A stretch of DNA of 64,000 nt from CAKSQF01 sp051868045 (GTDB taxonomy: Bacteria; Bacillota; Clostridia; Oscillospirales; CAG-272), in NCBI GenBank assembly GCA_051868045.1, contig JBJDZN010000061.1, positions 1 through 64,000 of the forward strand, given 5' to 3'. The notes beneath the pieces are model-generated. The model saw only the letters and a program-made list of their open reading frames with translations, was not told the DNA's origin and did not search any database. The first letter of the stretch is position 1, and each line of letters starts with the position of its first letter. The translations under genes were made by a program, and so were the position numbers. Positions 7,371 through 15,348 of the stretch are shown in pieces.

Positions 7371-8849
7371 GTGACGAACACGAGTATCTATCAGGATATT
7401 GCCAAACGGACGGGCGGGGACATTTACATCGGGGTCGTAGGTCCGGTCCGAACGGGAAAATCCACTTTTTTGAAGAAGTTCATGGAAAATCTGGTTCTCC
7501 CCAACATGGAGGCGGGCTACGACAGAGAACGGGCAAAGGATGAAATGCCCCAGTCGGCGGCGGGCAAGACCGTCATGACCACCGAACCCAAATTCATCCC
7601 CGACGAGGCGGTTCCCATCCTCATTGACGGGGTGGCGAAGCTGTCGGTCAAGATGGTGGACTGCGTGGGCTATCTGGTGGACGGCGCACTGGGGGCAAGC
7701 GAGAACGGAGAGCCCCGGATGGTCATGACCCCCTGGTCGGGGGATCCCATGCCCTTTGAGGAGGCGGCGGAAACCGGTACCCGGAAGGTCATCACCGATC
7801 ACGCCACCATTGGGATTCTGGTGACCACCGACGGCAGTATCACCGAAATCGACCGCACCGCCTATGAGGATGCCGAGCGGCGGGTGGCGGCAGAAATGTC
7901 GGCACTGGGAAAGCCCTTTGCCGTGGTGCTGAACTCCGCTCATCCCGAATACCCCGAAACTCAGGCACTGGCAATGGAGCTGGAGAGCCGCTACCGTGCG
8001 CCGGTTGCCCTGGTCAACTGTTTGGAGCTGAACGGCGAGGACATCCGCCACATTCTGGAACTGGTTCTGCTGGAATTTCCCATCTGTTCGGTGGAGGTAA
8101 AGCTCCCCGAGTGGACCGATGCCCTGCCTGACGACTACCCTCTGATGGTGTCTCTGCAGGAAAACCTTCTTTCCGCCATCGGGTCTATCAAAAAGGTAGG
8201 CGAGGTCGCCGAAAGTCTGAAAAACTTCAAGGATGAGTCGGCAGAGGGAGCCGTTGCCGAAGGAATTGATCTGGGTAGCGGAAACGCCGTGGTGGAAATC
8301 CGTTTCTGCCCGGAGGTTTACTATCAGGTTCTGTCCGATCTGTCGGGGCTGACCGTTTCCGGTCAGTCGGAACTGATCTCCACTCTGTGCAAGCTGTCCG
8401 AAATCAAGAGCAAGTACGACCGTGTGGCAACCGCACTGTCCGAGGTGGAGGAAAAGGGCTACGGCGTCGTTATCCCCGAGAAGTCCGATCTGATTCTGGA
8501 GGAGCCGAAGATTGTCAAGCATTCGGGCGGATACGGGGTACTTCTGAAGGCATCTGCACCCTCTATCCATATGATCCGGGCGACCATTCAGACCGAAATT
8601 TCTCCCGTGGTGGGAACCGAGGCGCAGAGCGAGGATTTGGTCAACTACCTGTTGGAGGAGTTCCAGGGTGAGGATAGCGAGAAAATCTGGTCTACCAATC
8701 TCTTCGGAAGGACACTTTATGAACTGGTCAACGACGGACTGGCGGCAAAGCTGGCGAATCTGCCCGATGATGCCCGTATGAAGATGGCGGAAACCCTGTC
8801 CAGAATCATCAACGAAGGCTCCGGCGGACTGATCTGCATCATCCTGTAA
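7371..8849 (+). CDS. spoIVA: Stage IV sporulation protein A, spore coat basement-layer ATPase
   Basis: SpoIVA polymerises, using ATP hydrolysis, on the outer forespore membrane and forms the platform for coat and cortex assembly. The 492 residues equal the Bacillus length. The N-terminal TRAFAC-type NTPase has the P-loop GPVRTGKS at residues 24-31. The C-terminal region needed for localisation ends in GGLICIIL. It starts at GTG, with GGAAGGG 11 nt upstream. The next gene, a YmxH-like sporulation gene, starts 15 nt after the stop and is probably co-transcribed. Its presence implies the organism makes, or recently made, endospores. Confidence 0.96.
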   Translation: MTNTSIYQDIAKRTGGDIYIGVVGPVRTGKSTFLKKFMENLVLPNMEAGYDRERAKDEMPQSAAGKTVMTTEPKFIPDEAVPILIDGVAKLSVKMVDCVGYLVDGALGASENGEPRMVMTPWSGDPMPFEEAAETGTRKVITDHATIGILVTTDGSITEIDRTAYEDAERRVAAEMSALGKPFAVVLNSAHPEYPETQALAMELESRYRAPVALVNCLELNGEDIRHILELVLLEFPICSVEVKLPEWTDALPDDYPLMVSLQENLLSAIGSIKKVGEVAESLKNFKDESAEGAVAEGIDLGSGNAVVEIRFCPEVYYQVLSDLSGLTVSGQSELISTLCKLSEIKSKYDRVATALSEVEEKGYGVVIPEKSDLILEEPKIVKHSGGYGVLLKASAPSIHMIRATIQTEISPVVGTEAQSEDLVNYLLEEFQGEDSEKIWSTNLFGRTLYELVNDGLAAKLANLPDDARMKMAETLSRIINEGSGGLICIIL

Positions 8850-8864
8850 GGGGGAAAGATTTTC

Positions 8865-9209
8865 ATGGGAAATCCGTGTACCTTTTCCTCATTGCGGGAT
8901 AAGGAGATCGTGAACACCGCCGACGGCAGTCGGCTGGGCTTCGCTTGCGATCTGGAAATCGACCCGATATGCGGGAAAATCTGCGCTCTGCTGGTTCCCG
9001 GGAGGACGAAACTGTTCAAGCCGGGAAAATGCCGGGAAATCACCATCCCGTGGAACTGCATTGTCAGAATCGGGGACGATCTGATTCTCGTCTGCCTGCA
9101 TCCGGATCAAAGGGATCGGGACAGGGATCGGGATCGGGACAGAGATAAGGATCGGGATAGGGACAGAGATAAGGATCGGGATAGGGACAGAGATAAGGAC
9201 AGAAATTAG
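8865..9209 (+). CDS. YlmC/YmxH-family sporulation protein (PRC-barrel) with Arg/Lys-Asp repeat tail
   Basis: Residues 5-78 look like the short PRC-barrel domain of the YlmC/YmxH sporulation family, with SSLRDKEIVN at the start and LFKPGK and IPWNCIVRIGDDLILV toward the end. Seven cysteines are scattered through it. From residue 83 to the end the protein is an almost pure Arg-Asp alternation with Lys replacing Arg at every fourth pair. This tail is encoded by 24-bp tandem repeats and is not part of the family core. The gene starts 15 nt after spoIVA, so forespore or mother-cell expression with it is likely. The function of the family is poorly known, and the tail's role is unknown. Confidence 0.75.
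   Translation: MGNPCTFSSLRDKEIVNTADGSRLGFACDLEIDPICGKICALLVPGRTKLFKPGKCREITIPWNCIVRIGDDLILVCLHPDQRDRDRDRDRDRDKDRDRDRDKDRDRDRDKDRN
9126..9197 (+). repeat. Three 24-bp tandem repeats encoding the Arg/Lys-Asp tail
   Basis: Units at 9126-9149, 9150-9173 and 9174-9197. The last two are identical and the first differs at one base (C for A at unit position 10). Each unit encodes eight residues in the Arg/Lys-Asp alternation. Less regular GATCGGGACAGG-type copies lie just upstream. Such repeats can expand or shrink by slippage without changing frame. Confidence 0.9.
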
Positions 9210-9278
9210 GCAGCAAACGGGCAGCTTTACTGAAATGTTAAAGAATTGAAAATAATTGGCAAATATTTTGTTATGCCC

Positions 9279-9307
9279 TTGCAAAATCGGCAAAAATAGG
9301 CTATAAT
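9279..9307 (+). promoter_or_regulatory. Sigma-A promoter of the calcium-loop repeat protein
   Basis: TTGCAA (9279-9284), a 17-nt spacer and TATAAT (9302-9307). Confidence 0.75.
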
Positions 9308-9344
9308 GAAACTATAACAATATTTTTGAAAGGAAGTTAAGACG

Positions 9345-9704
9345 ATGAAAAAGGTTCTGATTTTTGTCGCAATCGCTGCAGCAGTAGGCGCAGTTGTCAC
9401 ATTCGTTCTGTTGAAGGCGAAGAAGGCAAAGGAGAAGCTTGCGCAGCAGACGGAAACCTCTGATGAGGACGATCTGAAGGATCCCTGCGAGGGATGCGAG
9501 AGCGAATCCTGCGAGGGCTGTGAGGCAATTGATACCGACGGCGACGGCGAGGACGATACCGTTCTGATGGATACCGACGGCGACGGTCAGGTTGACACCG
9601 TGCTGATGGACACCACCGGCGACGGCGAGGTTGACACCGTGCTGGTAGATACTACCGGAGACGGTAAGCTGGACACTGCAGTTACGATTGACAGCGACAA
9701 GTAA
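9345..9704 (+). CDS. Membrane-anchored protein with four calcium-loop (DxDGDG-like) repeats
   Basis: A 119-residue protein of no family I recognise. Residues 3-23 form one transmembrane segment or uncleaved signal anchor, followed by a Lys-rich stop. Two CxxC pairs follow (C48/C51 and C56/C59). Residues 63-114 are four 13-residue repeats of the type D-x-D/T-G-D-G-x-x-D-T-V-L, the spacing of EF-hand, dockerin or thrombospondin-3 calcium loops. The repeats probably bind calcium outside the cell, which is inference. It is monocistronic, with a consensus promoter, the ribosome site AAAGGAAG and a strong terminator. Confidence 0.75.
   Translation: MKKVLIFVAIAAAVGAVVTFVLLKAKKAKEKLAQQTETSDEDDLKDPCEGCESESCEGCEAIDTDGDGEDDTVLMDTDGDGQVDTVLMDTTGDGEVDTVLVDTTGDGKLDTAVTIDSDK
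9531..9686 (+). repeat. Four 39-bp coding repeats (calcium-loop units)
   Basis: Encodes residues 63-114 as four 13-residue units. The central GGCGACGG core is repeated nearly exactly, while the third bases drift between units. Confidence 0.8.
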
Positions 9705-9710
9705 GCTGCC

Positions 9711-9755
9711 CCCCAAAAAAGTGCTGTTGCAAAATGCGACAGCACTTTTTTGGGG
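9711..9755 (+). terminator. Terminator after the calcium-loop repeat gene
   Basis: A 17-bp perfect stem (9711-9727 with 9739-9755) containing a T tract on either strand, so it may act bidirectionally. Confidence 0.9.
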
Positions 9756-9877
9756 TGAGATTTTATAAAGCCGACCCTTCCGGCGGTTGCGCAACCTTTC
9801 TGCCTTGCAAAACCGCCGGGATTCAAAATGATGTTCCTTACAATTGTAAACATTTTGTAAATAAACACTGTTTTGCC

Positions 9878-9906
9878 TTGCCAAATGCTTCAAGTTGAGA
9901 TATAAT
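9878..9906 (+). promoter_or_regulatory. Sigma-A promoter of rpsB-tsf
   Basis: TTGCCA (9878-9883), a 17-nt spacer and TATAAT (9901-9906). The leader that follows, about 110 nt, can form a long-range stem CCGGGC (9928-9933) with GCCCGG (9974-9979), possibly an S2 autoregulatory leader. Confidence 0.75.
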
Positions 9907-10021
9907 AACCAAGTGCCACGGCTGAAACCGGGCAATATTAAAATTCACACATACGGCTCTTCGGTTCGGGTAAGCCCGGGGATGGCGGTATGGTGGAAAA
10001 AACCGAAGGAGGACATGAAAA

Positions 10022-10780
10022 ATGTCAGTTGTTACCATTAAACAGTTACTCGAAGCCGGCGTCCATTTCGGACACCACACCAGAAGATGGAACCCCAAGA
10101 TGGCTCCCTATATCTTCACCGAAAGAAACGGAATCTACATCATCGACCTTCAGAAGACCGTTAAGAAGTTCGACGAAGCGTATCTCTTCACCAGAGAGCT
10201 TTCCGAGCAGAACGGAACCCTTCTTTTCGTCGGCACCAAGAAGCAGGCAGCCGAGGCGATCAAGGAAGAGGCTGAGCGTTGCGGCATGTACTATGTCAAC
10301 GAAAGATGGCCCGGCGGTATGCTGACCAACTTCAAGACCATCAAGAAGTCCATCGCCCGTCTGATCAAGCTCCAGCAGATGAAGGAAGACGGAACCTTTG
10401 ATCTTCTTCCCAAGAAGGAAGTTGCCGCTCTGGTTAAGGAGATGGAGACCCTTGAGAAGAACTACGGCGGTATCAAGACCATGGAGAAGCTCCCTGACGC
10501 TGTCTTCATCGTTGACCCCCACAAGGAGACCAATGCCGTTCTCGAGGCAAAGAAGCTGGGCATTCCGGTTATCGCAATCGTAGATACCAACTGCGATCCC
10601 GATGACGCAGACTACATCATCCCCGGTAACGATGATGCGATCCGTGCGATCAAGCTGATCTCCTCTGTTCTTGCCGATGCCATTATCGAGGGCAAGCAGG
10701 GTGTTGATGCCGAGGCTGAGGCTGCTGCCGCTGAGGGCGAAGCAGTTGAGGCTGCTGCCGAAGAGAGTGCCGCAGAATAA
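10022..10780 (+). CDS. rpsB: 30S ribosomal protein S2
   Basis: S2 joins the 30S head-body junction late in assembly and is needed for S1 or mRNA binding. The 252 residues begin with the classic VTIKQLLEAGVHFGHHTRRWNPKM and contain NERWPGGMLTNF and VIAIVDTNCDPD. The C-terminal tail is Ala/Glu-rich, a common variable extension. The ATG is preceded by GGAGG. The pair rpsB-tsf is conserved in almost all bacteria. Confidence 0.97.
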   Translation: MSVVTIKQLLEAGVHFGHHTRRWNPKMAPYIFTERNGIYIIDLQKTVKKFDEAYLFTRELSEQNGTLLFVGTKKQAAEAIKEEAERCGMYYVNERWPGGMLTNFKTIKKSIARLIKLQQMKEDGTFDLLPKKEVAALVKEMETLEKNYGGIKTMEKLPDAVFIVDPHKETNAVLEAKKLGIPVIAIVDTNCDPDDADYIIPGNDDAIRAIKLISSVLADAIIEGKQGVDAEAEAAAAEGEAVEAAAEESAAE

Positions 10781-10818
10781 GCACATCTGAATGCAAAATC
10801 TAGGAGGATATGGATAAA

Positions 10819-11745
10819 ATGGCTACTATTACCGCATCTATGGTTTCCGAACTTCGTAAGAAGACCGGACTTGGCATGATGGATTGTAAGAAGGCTCTGG
10901 TTGAGGCTGAGGGCGATATGGATCAGGCAGTGAAGATTCTTCGTGAGAAGGGTCTTGCTACCGCTGCAAAGAAGGAAGGCAGAATTGCCGCAGAGGGACT
11001 GGTTGACATTGCCAGCGAAAACGGCATCACCGCTATCATCGAGGTCAACACCGAGACCGACTTCGTTGCCAAGAACGCATCCTTCCGTGAGTTTGTAAAG
11101 GGACTGCTGGCAACCCTCGTTGCAACCAAGCCCGCTACCATGGAAGAATTCCTGAACACCCCCTACAACGGAACCGCAGATACCGTTTCCACTGCTCTGG
11201 TGGGACAGATCGCCGTTATCGGAGAGAAGATTTCCATCCGCCGCTTCAACATCGTTGAGGGTACGGTTTCCACCTATATTCACGGAAACGGCACCACCGG
11301 CGTTATCGTAAAGTTTGACACCGACGCAACTCTTGAGAATCCCGCATTCGCAGAGTATGCAAAGAACATCGCTCTGCAGATCGCCGCAGGCAACCCCCCC
11401 AAGTACGTCAACGAGTCTGAGGTTCCTCAGGCAGAAATTGATGAGGAGAAGGCAATCCTGATCCAGCAGGCGAAGAACGATCCCAAGAATGCCAACAAGC
11501 CCGACGCTATCCTTGAAAAGATGGTCGGCGGCAGACTGGGCAAGTTCTACGAGAGAGTCTGCCTTGTTAAGCAGGCGTATGTGAAGGACGACAAGATGAA
11601 CGTCGGACAGTACACCGAGTCTGTTGCCAAGGAACTTGGCGTTTCCATCAAGATCAATTCCTTCGTTATCTTTGAGAAGGGCGAGGGACTTCAGAAGAGA
11701 GAAGAGAACTTCGCAGAAGAGATCGCAAAGATGGTTCAGGGTTAA
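10819..11745 (+). CDS. tsf: Translation elongation factor Ts
   Basis: Nucleotide exchange factor for EF-Tu. The 308 residues open with the UBA-like ITASMVSELRKKTGLGMMDCKKAL and contain the exchange-core TDFVAKN near residue 80. I chose the ATG at 10819, eleven bases after AGGAGG; an in-frame ATG at 10810 is too close to that site. It follows rpsB by 38 nt and ends at a strong terminator. In many Firmicutes pyrH comes next, but here it is 10 kb away beyond the phosphate genes. Confidence 0.97.
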   Translation: MATITASMVSELRKKTGLGMMDCKKALVEAEGDMDQAVKILREKGLATAAKKEGRIAAEGLVDIASENGITAIIEVNTETDFVAKNASFREFVKGLLATLVATKPATMEEFLNTPYNGTADTVSTALVGQIAVIGEKISIRRFNIVEGTVSTYIHGNGTTGVIVKFDTDATLENPAFAEYAKNIALQIAAGNPPKYVNESEVPQAEIDEEKAILIQQAKNDPKNANKPDAILEKMVGGRLGKFYERVCLVKQAYVKDDKMNVGQYTESVAKELGVSIKINSFVIFEKGEGLQKREENFAEEIAKMVQG

Positions 11746-11756
11746 TAAAATCCATT

Positions 11757-11795
11757 CTCACCTCAAAAGCAGGGATGCTTTTGAGGTGATTTTTT
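11757..11795 (+). terminator. Terminator after tsf
   Basis: A 14-bp perfect stem TCACCTCAAAAGCA, a 4-nt loop and a run of six T. Confidence 0.92.
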
Positions 11796-11905
11796 GTTCG
11801 GAGCTTTGCGCAAGGTCATGCTACCGGAACGGAGTCTGACGGGACCGTCATCATAAGACCGCCGTCTTGGCATCTGAATCGGGTATTTGCACGTATTTGA
11901 AAAGA

Positions 11906-11961
11906 TTTAACACGGATTTTACTTAAATTCACTTCACAAAACGGTTGATCTGTGCTATAAT
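11906..11961 (+). promoter_or_regulatory. phoPR promoter with Pho-box-like hexamers
   Basis: -35 TTCACA (11933-11938), a 17-nt spacer and -10 TATAAT (11956-11961). Upstream lie TTTAAC (11906), TTTTAC (11917) and TTCACT (11928), spaced exactly 11 bp. They resemble the PhoP direct repeats of Gram-positives and suggest autoregulation. Confidence 0.55.
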
Positions 11962-12041
11962 AAAAAAGAAAAATGGATGTAAAACCTTGACGGTACCCAC
12001 CGGCAAGACAAAAAGGACCTGACTTGGAAGGGAATGATGTT

Positions 12042-12713
12042 GTGATTTATCTGGTTGAGGATGATAAAAATATTCGGGAATTGGTGGTATATACCCTGAC
12101 CGGCTGCTCCCTGGAAACCCGTGGATTCGGACTTCCTTCGGAATTCTGGGCAGAAATGGAGAAAAGCCTCCCTGAGCTGATTCTTCTGGATATTATGCTT
12201 CCGGAGGAGGATGGTCTTTCCATTCTGAAAAAGCTCCGTGCTGACCCCGAAACGAGGGGGATCCCCGTTCTCATGCTGTCTGCCAAGGGCAGTGAGTACG
12301 ATCGGGTCATCGGACTGGACTCAGGAGCCGACGACTATCTGCCCAAACCCTTCGGCATGATGGAGCTGATCGCCCGTGTCAAGGCACTGCTTCGGCGGGT
12401 TGACAAATCCCCTGCCCGGGAGGAATACCACATCGGATGCCTGACGGTCTGCCCCGAACAGCATACCGCTTTGGTAGACGGAACCGAGGTTCAGCTGACC
12501 TATAAGGAATTCGAACTTTTGATCAAGCTGCTGCGCAACAGAGGAGTGGTTCTGACCCGTGATCAGCTCCTGAATGACATCTGGGGTTACGCCTTCGACG
12601 GCGAAAACCGGACGGTAGACGTACATATCCGGACCTTGAGGCAAAAACTGGGGGCGGCAGGAGAGTATATTGAGACCGTCCGCGGAGTCGGATATAAGAT
12701 TTCCAAGACATAA
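12042..12713 (+). CDS. phoP: Phosphate-regulon response regulator (OmpR/PhoB family)
   Basis: Cytoplasmic two-component regulator of 223 residues: a receiver domain with acidic pocket ED7-D8, phospho-acceptor Asp50 (LLDIMLP) and Lys near 101 (LPKPF), then an OmpR-type winged helix with LTYKEFELL and TVDVHIRTLRQKL. I chose GTG 12042 because GGAAGGG lies nine bases upstream and the protein then begins like the family; an upstream TTG at 12024 overlaps that site. The kinase gene follows after 34 nt. The assignment to phosphate control rests on its neighbours (Na/Pi symporter, pstSCAB, phoU) and on shared PhoP-like boxes in their promoters. Confidence 0.85.
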   Translation: MIYLVEDDKNIRELVVYTLTGCSLETRGFGLPSEFWAEMEKSLPELILLDIMLPEEDGLSILKKLRADPETRGIPVLMLSAKGSEYDRVIGLDSGADDYLPKPFGMMELIARVKALLRRVDKSPAREEYHIGCLTVCPEQHTALVDGTEVQLTYKEFELLIKLLRNRGVVLTRDQLLNDIWGYAFDGENRTVDVHIRTLRQKLGAAGEYIETVRGVGYKISKT

Positions 12714-12747
12714 ATGGGTCTACTATGGAGATAAAGGGGATTCGTCT

Positions 12748-14145
12748 ATGAAATCCAAGCTGTTCAAGAACATCTTTCTGGCGACTATGAGCGTTTTTGT
12801 CCTCTGCCTGAGTCTGATTCTCGGAGCAGTCTACAATTATTTTTCCAAGAGCAGGATTCAGGAGATCAAAACCGAGGCGGGGTATCTTGCCTCTGCGGTG
12901 GAAAGCTGCGGCGTGGAGTTCATTACCCGATTTGAGGGCGACGATACCACCCGTATCACATTGGTGGCGGAGGACGGAACGGTTCTCTTTGATAATGTTG
13001 CCGATCCTGCCACTATGGCAAATCACAGCGACCGTGAAGAAATCATTGAGGCGATGGAATCGGGCGTGGGCGAGTCCACGAGAACCTCCGCCACCCTGTC
13101 TGAAAAGACCGTCAACTATGCCATACGCCTGTCGGACGGTAACGTTCTCCGGGTGTCCATAACCCATTATACCATTCTGACCCTGCTTGCCAATATGTTT
13201 ACCCCCATCCTGCTGATACTGGCGGTGGCAATCCTGCTGTCGCTGTTTCTGGCGTTCCGGCTGGCGGACAGTGTCACCGAACCCATCAACCGTATTGATC
13301 TGGAGACCCCCGATGAGCGGACCGTTTATGAGGAACTTCGTCCGTTGGTTCGTCGGATTAACAGTCAGAACCGGCAGATTCATGCCCAGATCGACCAGAT
13401 CCGTGCCGAGCATAACCGGCAGGACGATATGCGCAGGGAATTCACTGCCAATGTGTCCCACGAGCTGAAGACTCCCCTGACCTCCATTTCGGGCTTCGCC
13501 GAAATCATCCGGGACGGCATGGTGCGTCCTGAGGATGTCCCCCGGTTCGCCGCCAATATTTACGATGAGGCGGGTCGGCTGATCGTGCTGGTAGGCGATA
13601 TTCTCAAGCTCTCCAAGCTGGAGGACCCCGGATCGGTGGTTCCGTTTACTTCTGTGGAGCTGTATTCGGTCTGTGAGCGGGTGACAGAACGTCTTCGCCC
13701 CATTGCCGATAAGCACCATATTGTTCTGATTGTGCGCGGAAAGCCTGCAACGGTTTCGGGCTCTCCTCAGATTCTGGAGGAGATCGTCTACAACCTGTGT
13801 GACAATGCGGTCAAATACAATGTCGAACACGGAACCGTGACGGTCAGTGTCGAGGAAAAGGAAAACGGCGTCAGCCTTTGCGTGGCAGATACCGGCATCG
13901 GAATCCCGAAGGAGGATCAGGATCGGGTCTTCGAGCGGTTCTATCGGGTGGATAAGAGCCATTCCAAGGACGTGGGCGGCACCGGACTGGGGCTGTCCAT
14001 CGTCAAACACGGTGCCATTCTGCACCATGCCAACGTCACCCTGACCAGCGTGGTTGGATCGGGAACGACGGTCACCCTGCTGTTTCCGAAGGAAAACGCA
14101 GGCTCTGAGACGGTGACTTTGCAGAATACCGCCCGGAATGAATGA
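12748..14145 (+). CDS. phoR: Phosphate-regulon sensor histidine kinase
   Basis: Membrane histidine kinase of 465 residues. TM1 spans about residues 8-31, an extracellular domain of about 115 residues follows, then TM2 at about 147-172. The dimerisation box has phospho-acceptor His238 in VSHELKTPL. ATPase boxes are N (NLCDNAVKY), G1 (DTGIGIP), F (RFYRVDKSHS) and G2 (GTGLGLS). I see no obvious PAS domain between TM2 and the His box, and the linker is a poor HAMP. The ATG at 12748 has GGGGA seven bases upstream. It should phosphorylate the adjacent regulator at low phosphate, probably restrained by PhoU and the Pst complex. Confidence 0.87.
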   Translation: MKSKLFKNIFLATMSVFVLCLSLILGAVYNYFSKSRIQEIKTEAGYLASAVESCGVEFITRFEGDDTTRITLVAEDGTVLFDNVADPATMANHSDREEIIEAMESGVGESTRTSATLSEKTVNYAIRLSDGNVLRVSITHYTILTLLANMFTPILLILAVAILLSLFLAFRLADSVTEPINRIDLETPDERTVYEELRPLVRRINSQNRQIHAQIDQIRAEHNRQDDMRREFTANVSHELKTPLTSISGFAEIIRDGMVRPEDVPRFAANIYDEAGRLIVLVGDILKLSKLEDPGSVVPFTSVELYSVCERVTERLRPIADKHHIVLIVRGKPATVSGSPQILEEIVYNLCDNAVKYNVEHGTVTVSVEEKENGVSLCVADTGIGIPKEDQDRVFERFYRVDKSHSKDVGGTGLGLSIVKHGAILHHANVTLTSVVGSGTTVTLLFPKENAGSETVTLQNTARNE

Positions 14146-14258
14146 CGAAATGATTGCAAAATGTGCCGAAAACAAGGAGCTGAATTGCAAATTTGAACAA
14201 AATAATCCTACGGGATTTGTTAAAACTGCTGAATTTTTTTGGATTTCAGATACCCTCT

Positions 14259-14287
14259 TGAAAAAGTTTATTTTTGATGTTATAATA
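14259..14287 (+). promoter_or_regulatory. Sigma-A promoter of the secreted protein gene
   Basis: TTGAAA (14259-14264), a 17-nt spacer and TATAAT (14282-14287). I see no Pho-box hexamers in register here. Confidence 0.75.
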
Positions 14288-14319
14288 ATAATACCAAAAA
14301 ATACAAGGAGGAATGTATC

Positions 14320-15105
14320 ATGAAAAGAAAACTAATCGCAACTCTTCTTATCACCGGACTTCTTGCGTCAGGGCTTTCTGTCTTTGCCTTTGCTGCTACA
14401 ACGGACAATGACAGTGCTGAGCCCGAATCAACCTCGGTTATTTCCTCTGAAACTGCATCTACAGAGGAGACCGAAGCAAAAGAAACCGTTGTTTCGGACG
14501 TGCGACCCGGCATGACCGAGAAGAGAATACAGGCACTGGCTGAGCAGCAGGAGGCGGAAAACGACCCTGTATGGCTTGCAGCCAAAACCGCCCGTCTGGC
14601 TGTCCGTGATGCCCATCTTGCGGCTGCCGCAAAAGCATCGCCTGTCGCTTCGGGCAATGTGGTTCTGCCTGATGCGGTTATCAACTATGGAATGAATCGG
14701 TATGAAGACATTTCAAGCGACTTATTCCTTGTTGCCAATGTCGCATTTACCAATATTGGAGGCGGAAACCCGCAGTTACTGAATGCCTGTGTGGATTATG
14801 ATGTGGCAGGAGCATCTGATTATCTCTCCACAACAACGTCCTTTGCTTTCAAAACTCAGCTTGTGATTACCTACAACGGCGGCAGCTCGACCGTGACCCT
14901 GACGGACACCTCGGATAGCTACACGATCGGTACCTTTACGGACGGCTACGCCAACTATAGCAAGACCTTTGATCTGTCCGGGTATAAGAATATTACGCAA
15001 GTATATGTCTTTACCCGCATAGTCACAACCGATAATTCGCTGGTTTACTATCCGTTGACGCTGCAAAAGACGATTGCCCAAATTTTGGCTCAGGGCAACG
15101 GCTGA
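14320..15105 (+). CDS. Secreted protein of unknown function within the phosphate island
   Basis: A 261-residue exported protein. Signal peptide with KRK, a hydrophobic core and probable cleavage after AFA near residue 25. Then comes a Ser/Thr/Glu-rich linker to about residue 60, a short Ala-rich helix and a C-terminal domain of about 150 residues rich in beta strands, Tyr, Thr and Asn (VANVAFTNIGGG, TLTDTSDSYTIG). I do not recognise the domain. There is no lipobox and no sortase motif. It has its own consensus promoter and terminator, so its place between phoR and the Na/Pi symporter need not mean a phosphate role. Confidence 0.65.
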   Translation: MKRKLIATLLITGLLASGLSVFAFAATTDNDSAEPESTSVISSETASTEETEAKETVVSDVRPGMTEKRIQALAEQQEAENDPVWLAAKTARLAVRDAHLAAAAKASPVASGNVVLPDAVINYGMNRYEDISSDLFLVANVAFTNIGGGNPQLLNACVDYDVAGASDYLSTTTSFAFKTQLVITYNGGSSTVTLTDTSDSYTIGTFTDGYANYSKTFDLSGYKNITQVYVFTRIVTTDNSLVYYPLTLQKTIAQILAQGNG

Positions 15106-15120
15106 TTGATCAAAGCATAC

Positions 15121-15154
15121 AGAAGCCCCCTCTTGCGGGGGGCTTCTTTTTTTG
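15121..15154 (+). terminator. Terminator after the secreted protein gene
   Basis: Stem AGAAGCCCCC with GGGGGCTTCT followed by a long T run. Confidence 0.92.
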
Positions 15155-15228
15155 TTACGCTTTTTCGCATCCGCTTTTTGGAAGGGAACGGACGATGATT
15201 CAACGACCGAGGGTCATATTGCCTTCTA

Positions 15229-15288
15229 TTTAACCTATATTTAACAAATCACCCATGTCGATTTAACCTTTCTTTCTTAGAATAGAAT
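15229..15288 (+). promoter_or_regulatory. Predicted PhoP-dependent promoter of the Na/Pi symporter
   Basis: TTTAAC at 15229, 15240 and 15262: steps of 11 and 22 bp. The last copy ends 10 bp before the -10 TAGAAT (15278-15283; a second TAGAAT overlaps at 15283-15288). There is no good -35 box, as expected for an activator-dependent promoter. The geometry matches the pst promoter. Confidence 0.7.
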
Positions 15289-15348
15289 CGTGTAAAAGGT
15301 TGTAAAATGGATATAAATTCGGGAGAAGTGGGAAAGGAAAGGATCAAG

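Noticed and set aside
6528..8570. Long minus-strand open frame of 680 codons opposite the lipoprotein gene and spoIVA
   Set aside because: It lies antisense to spoIVA, has no ribosome site and no family-like motifs; it arises from the GC-rich third positions of the real genes.
9126..9197. Possible CRISPR-like array
   Set aside because: The 24-bp units are directly contiguous without spacers and encode an in-frame Arg/Lys-Asp tail; no cas genes are near.
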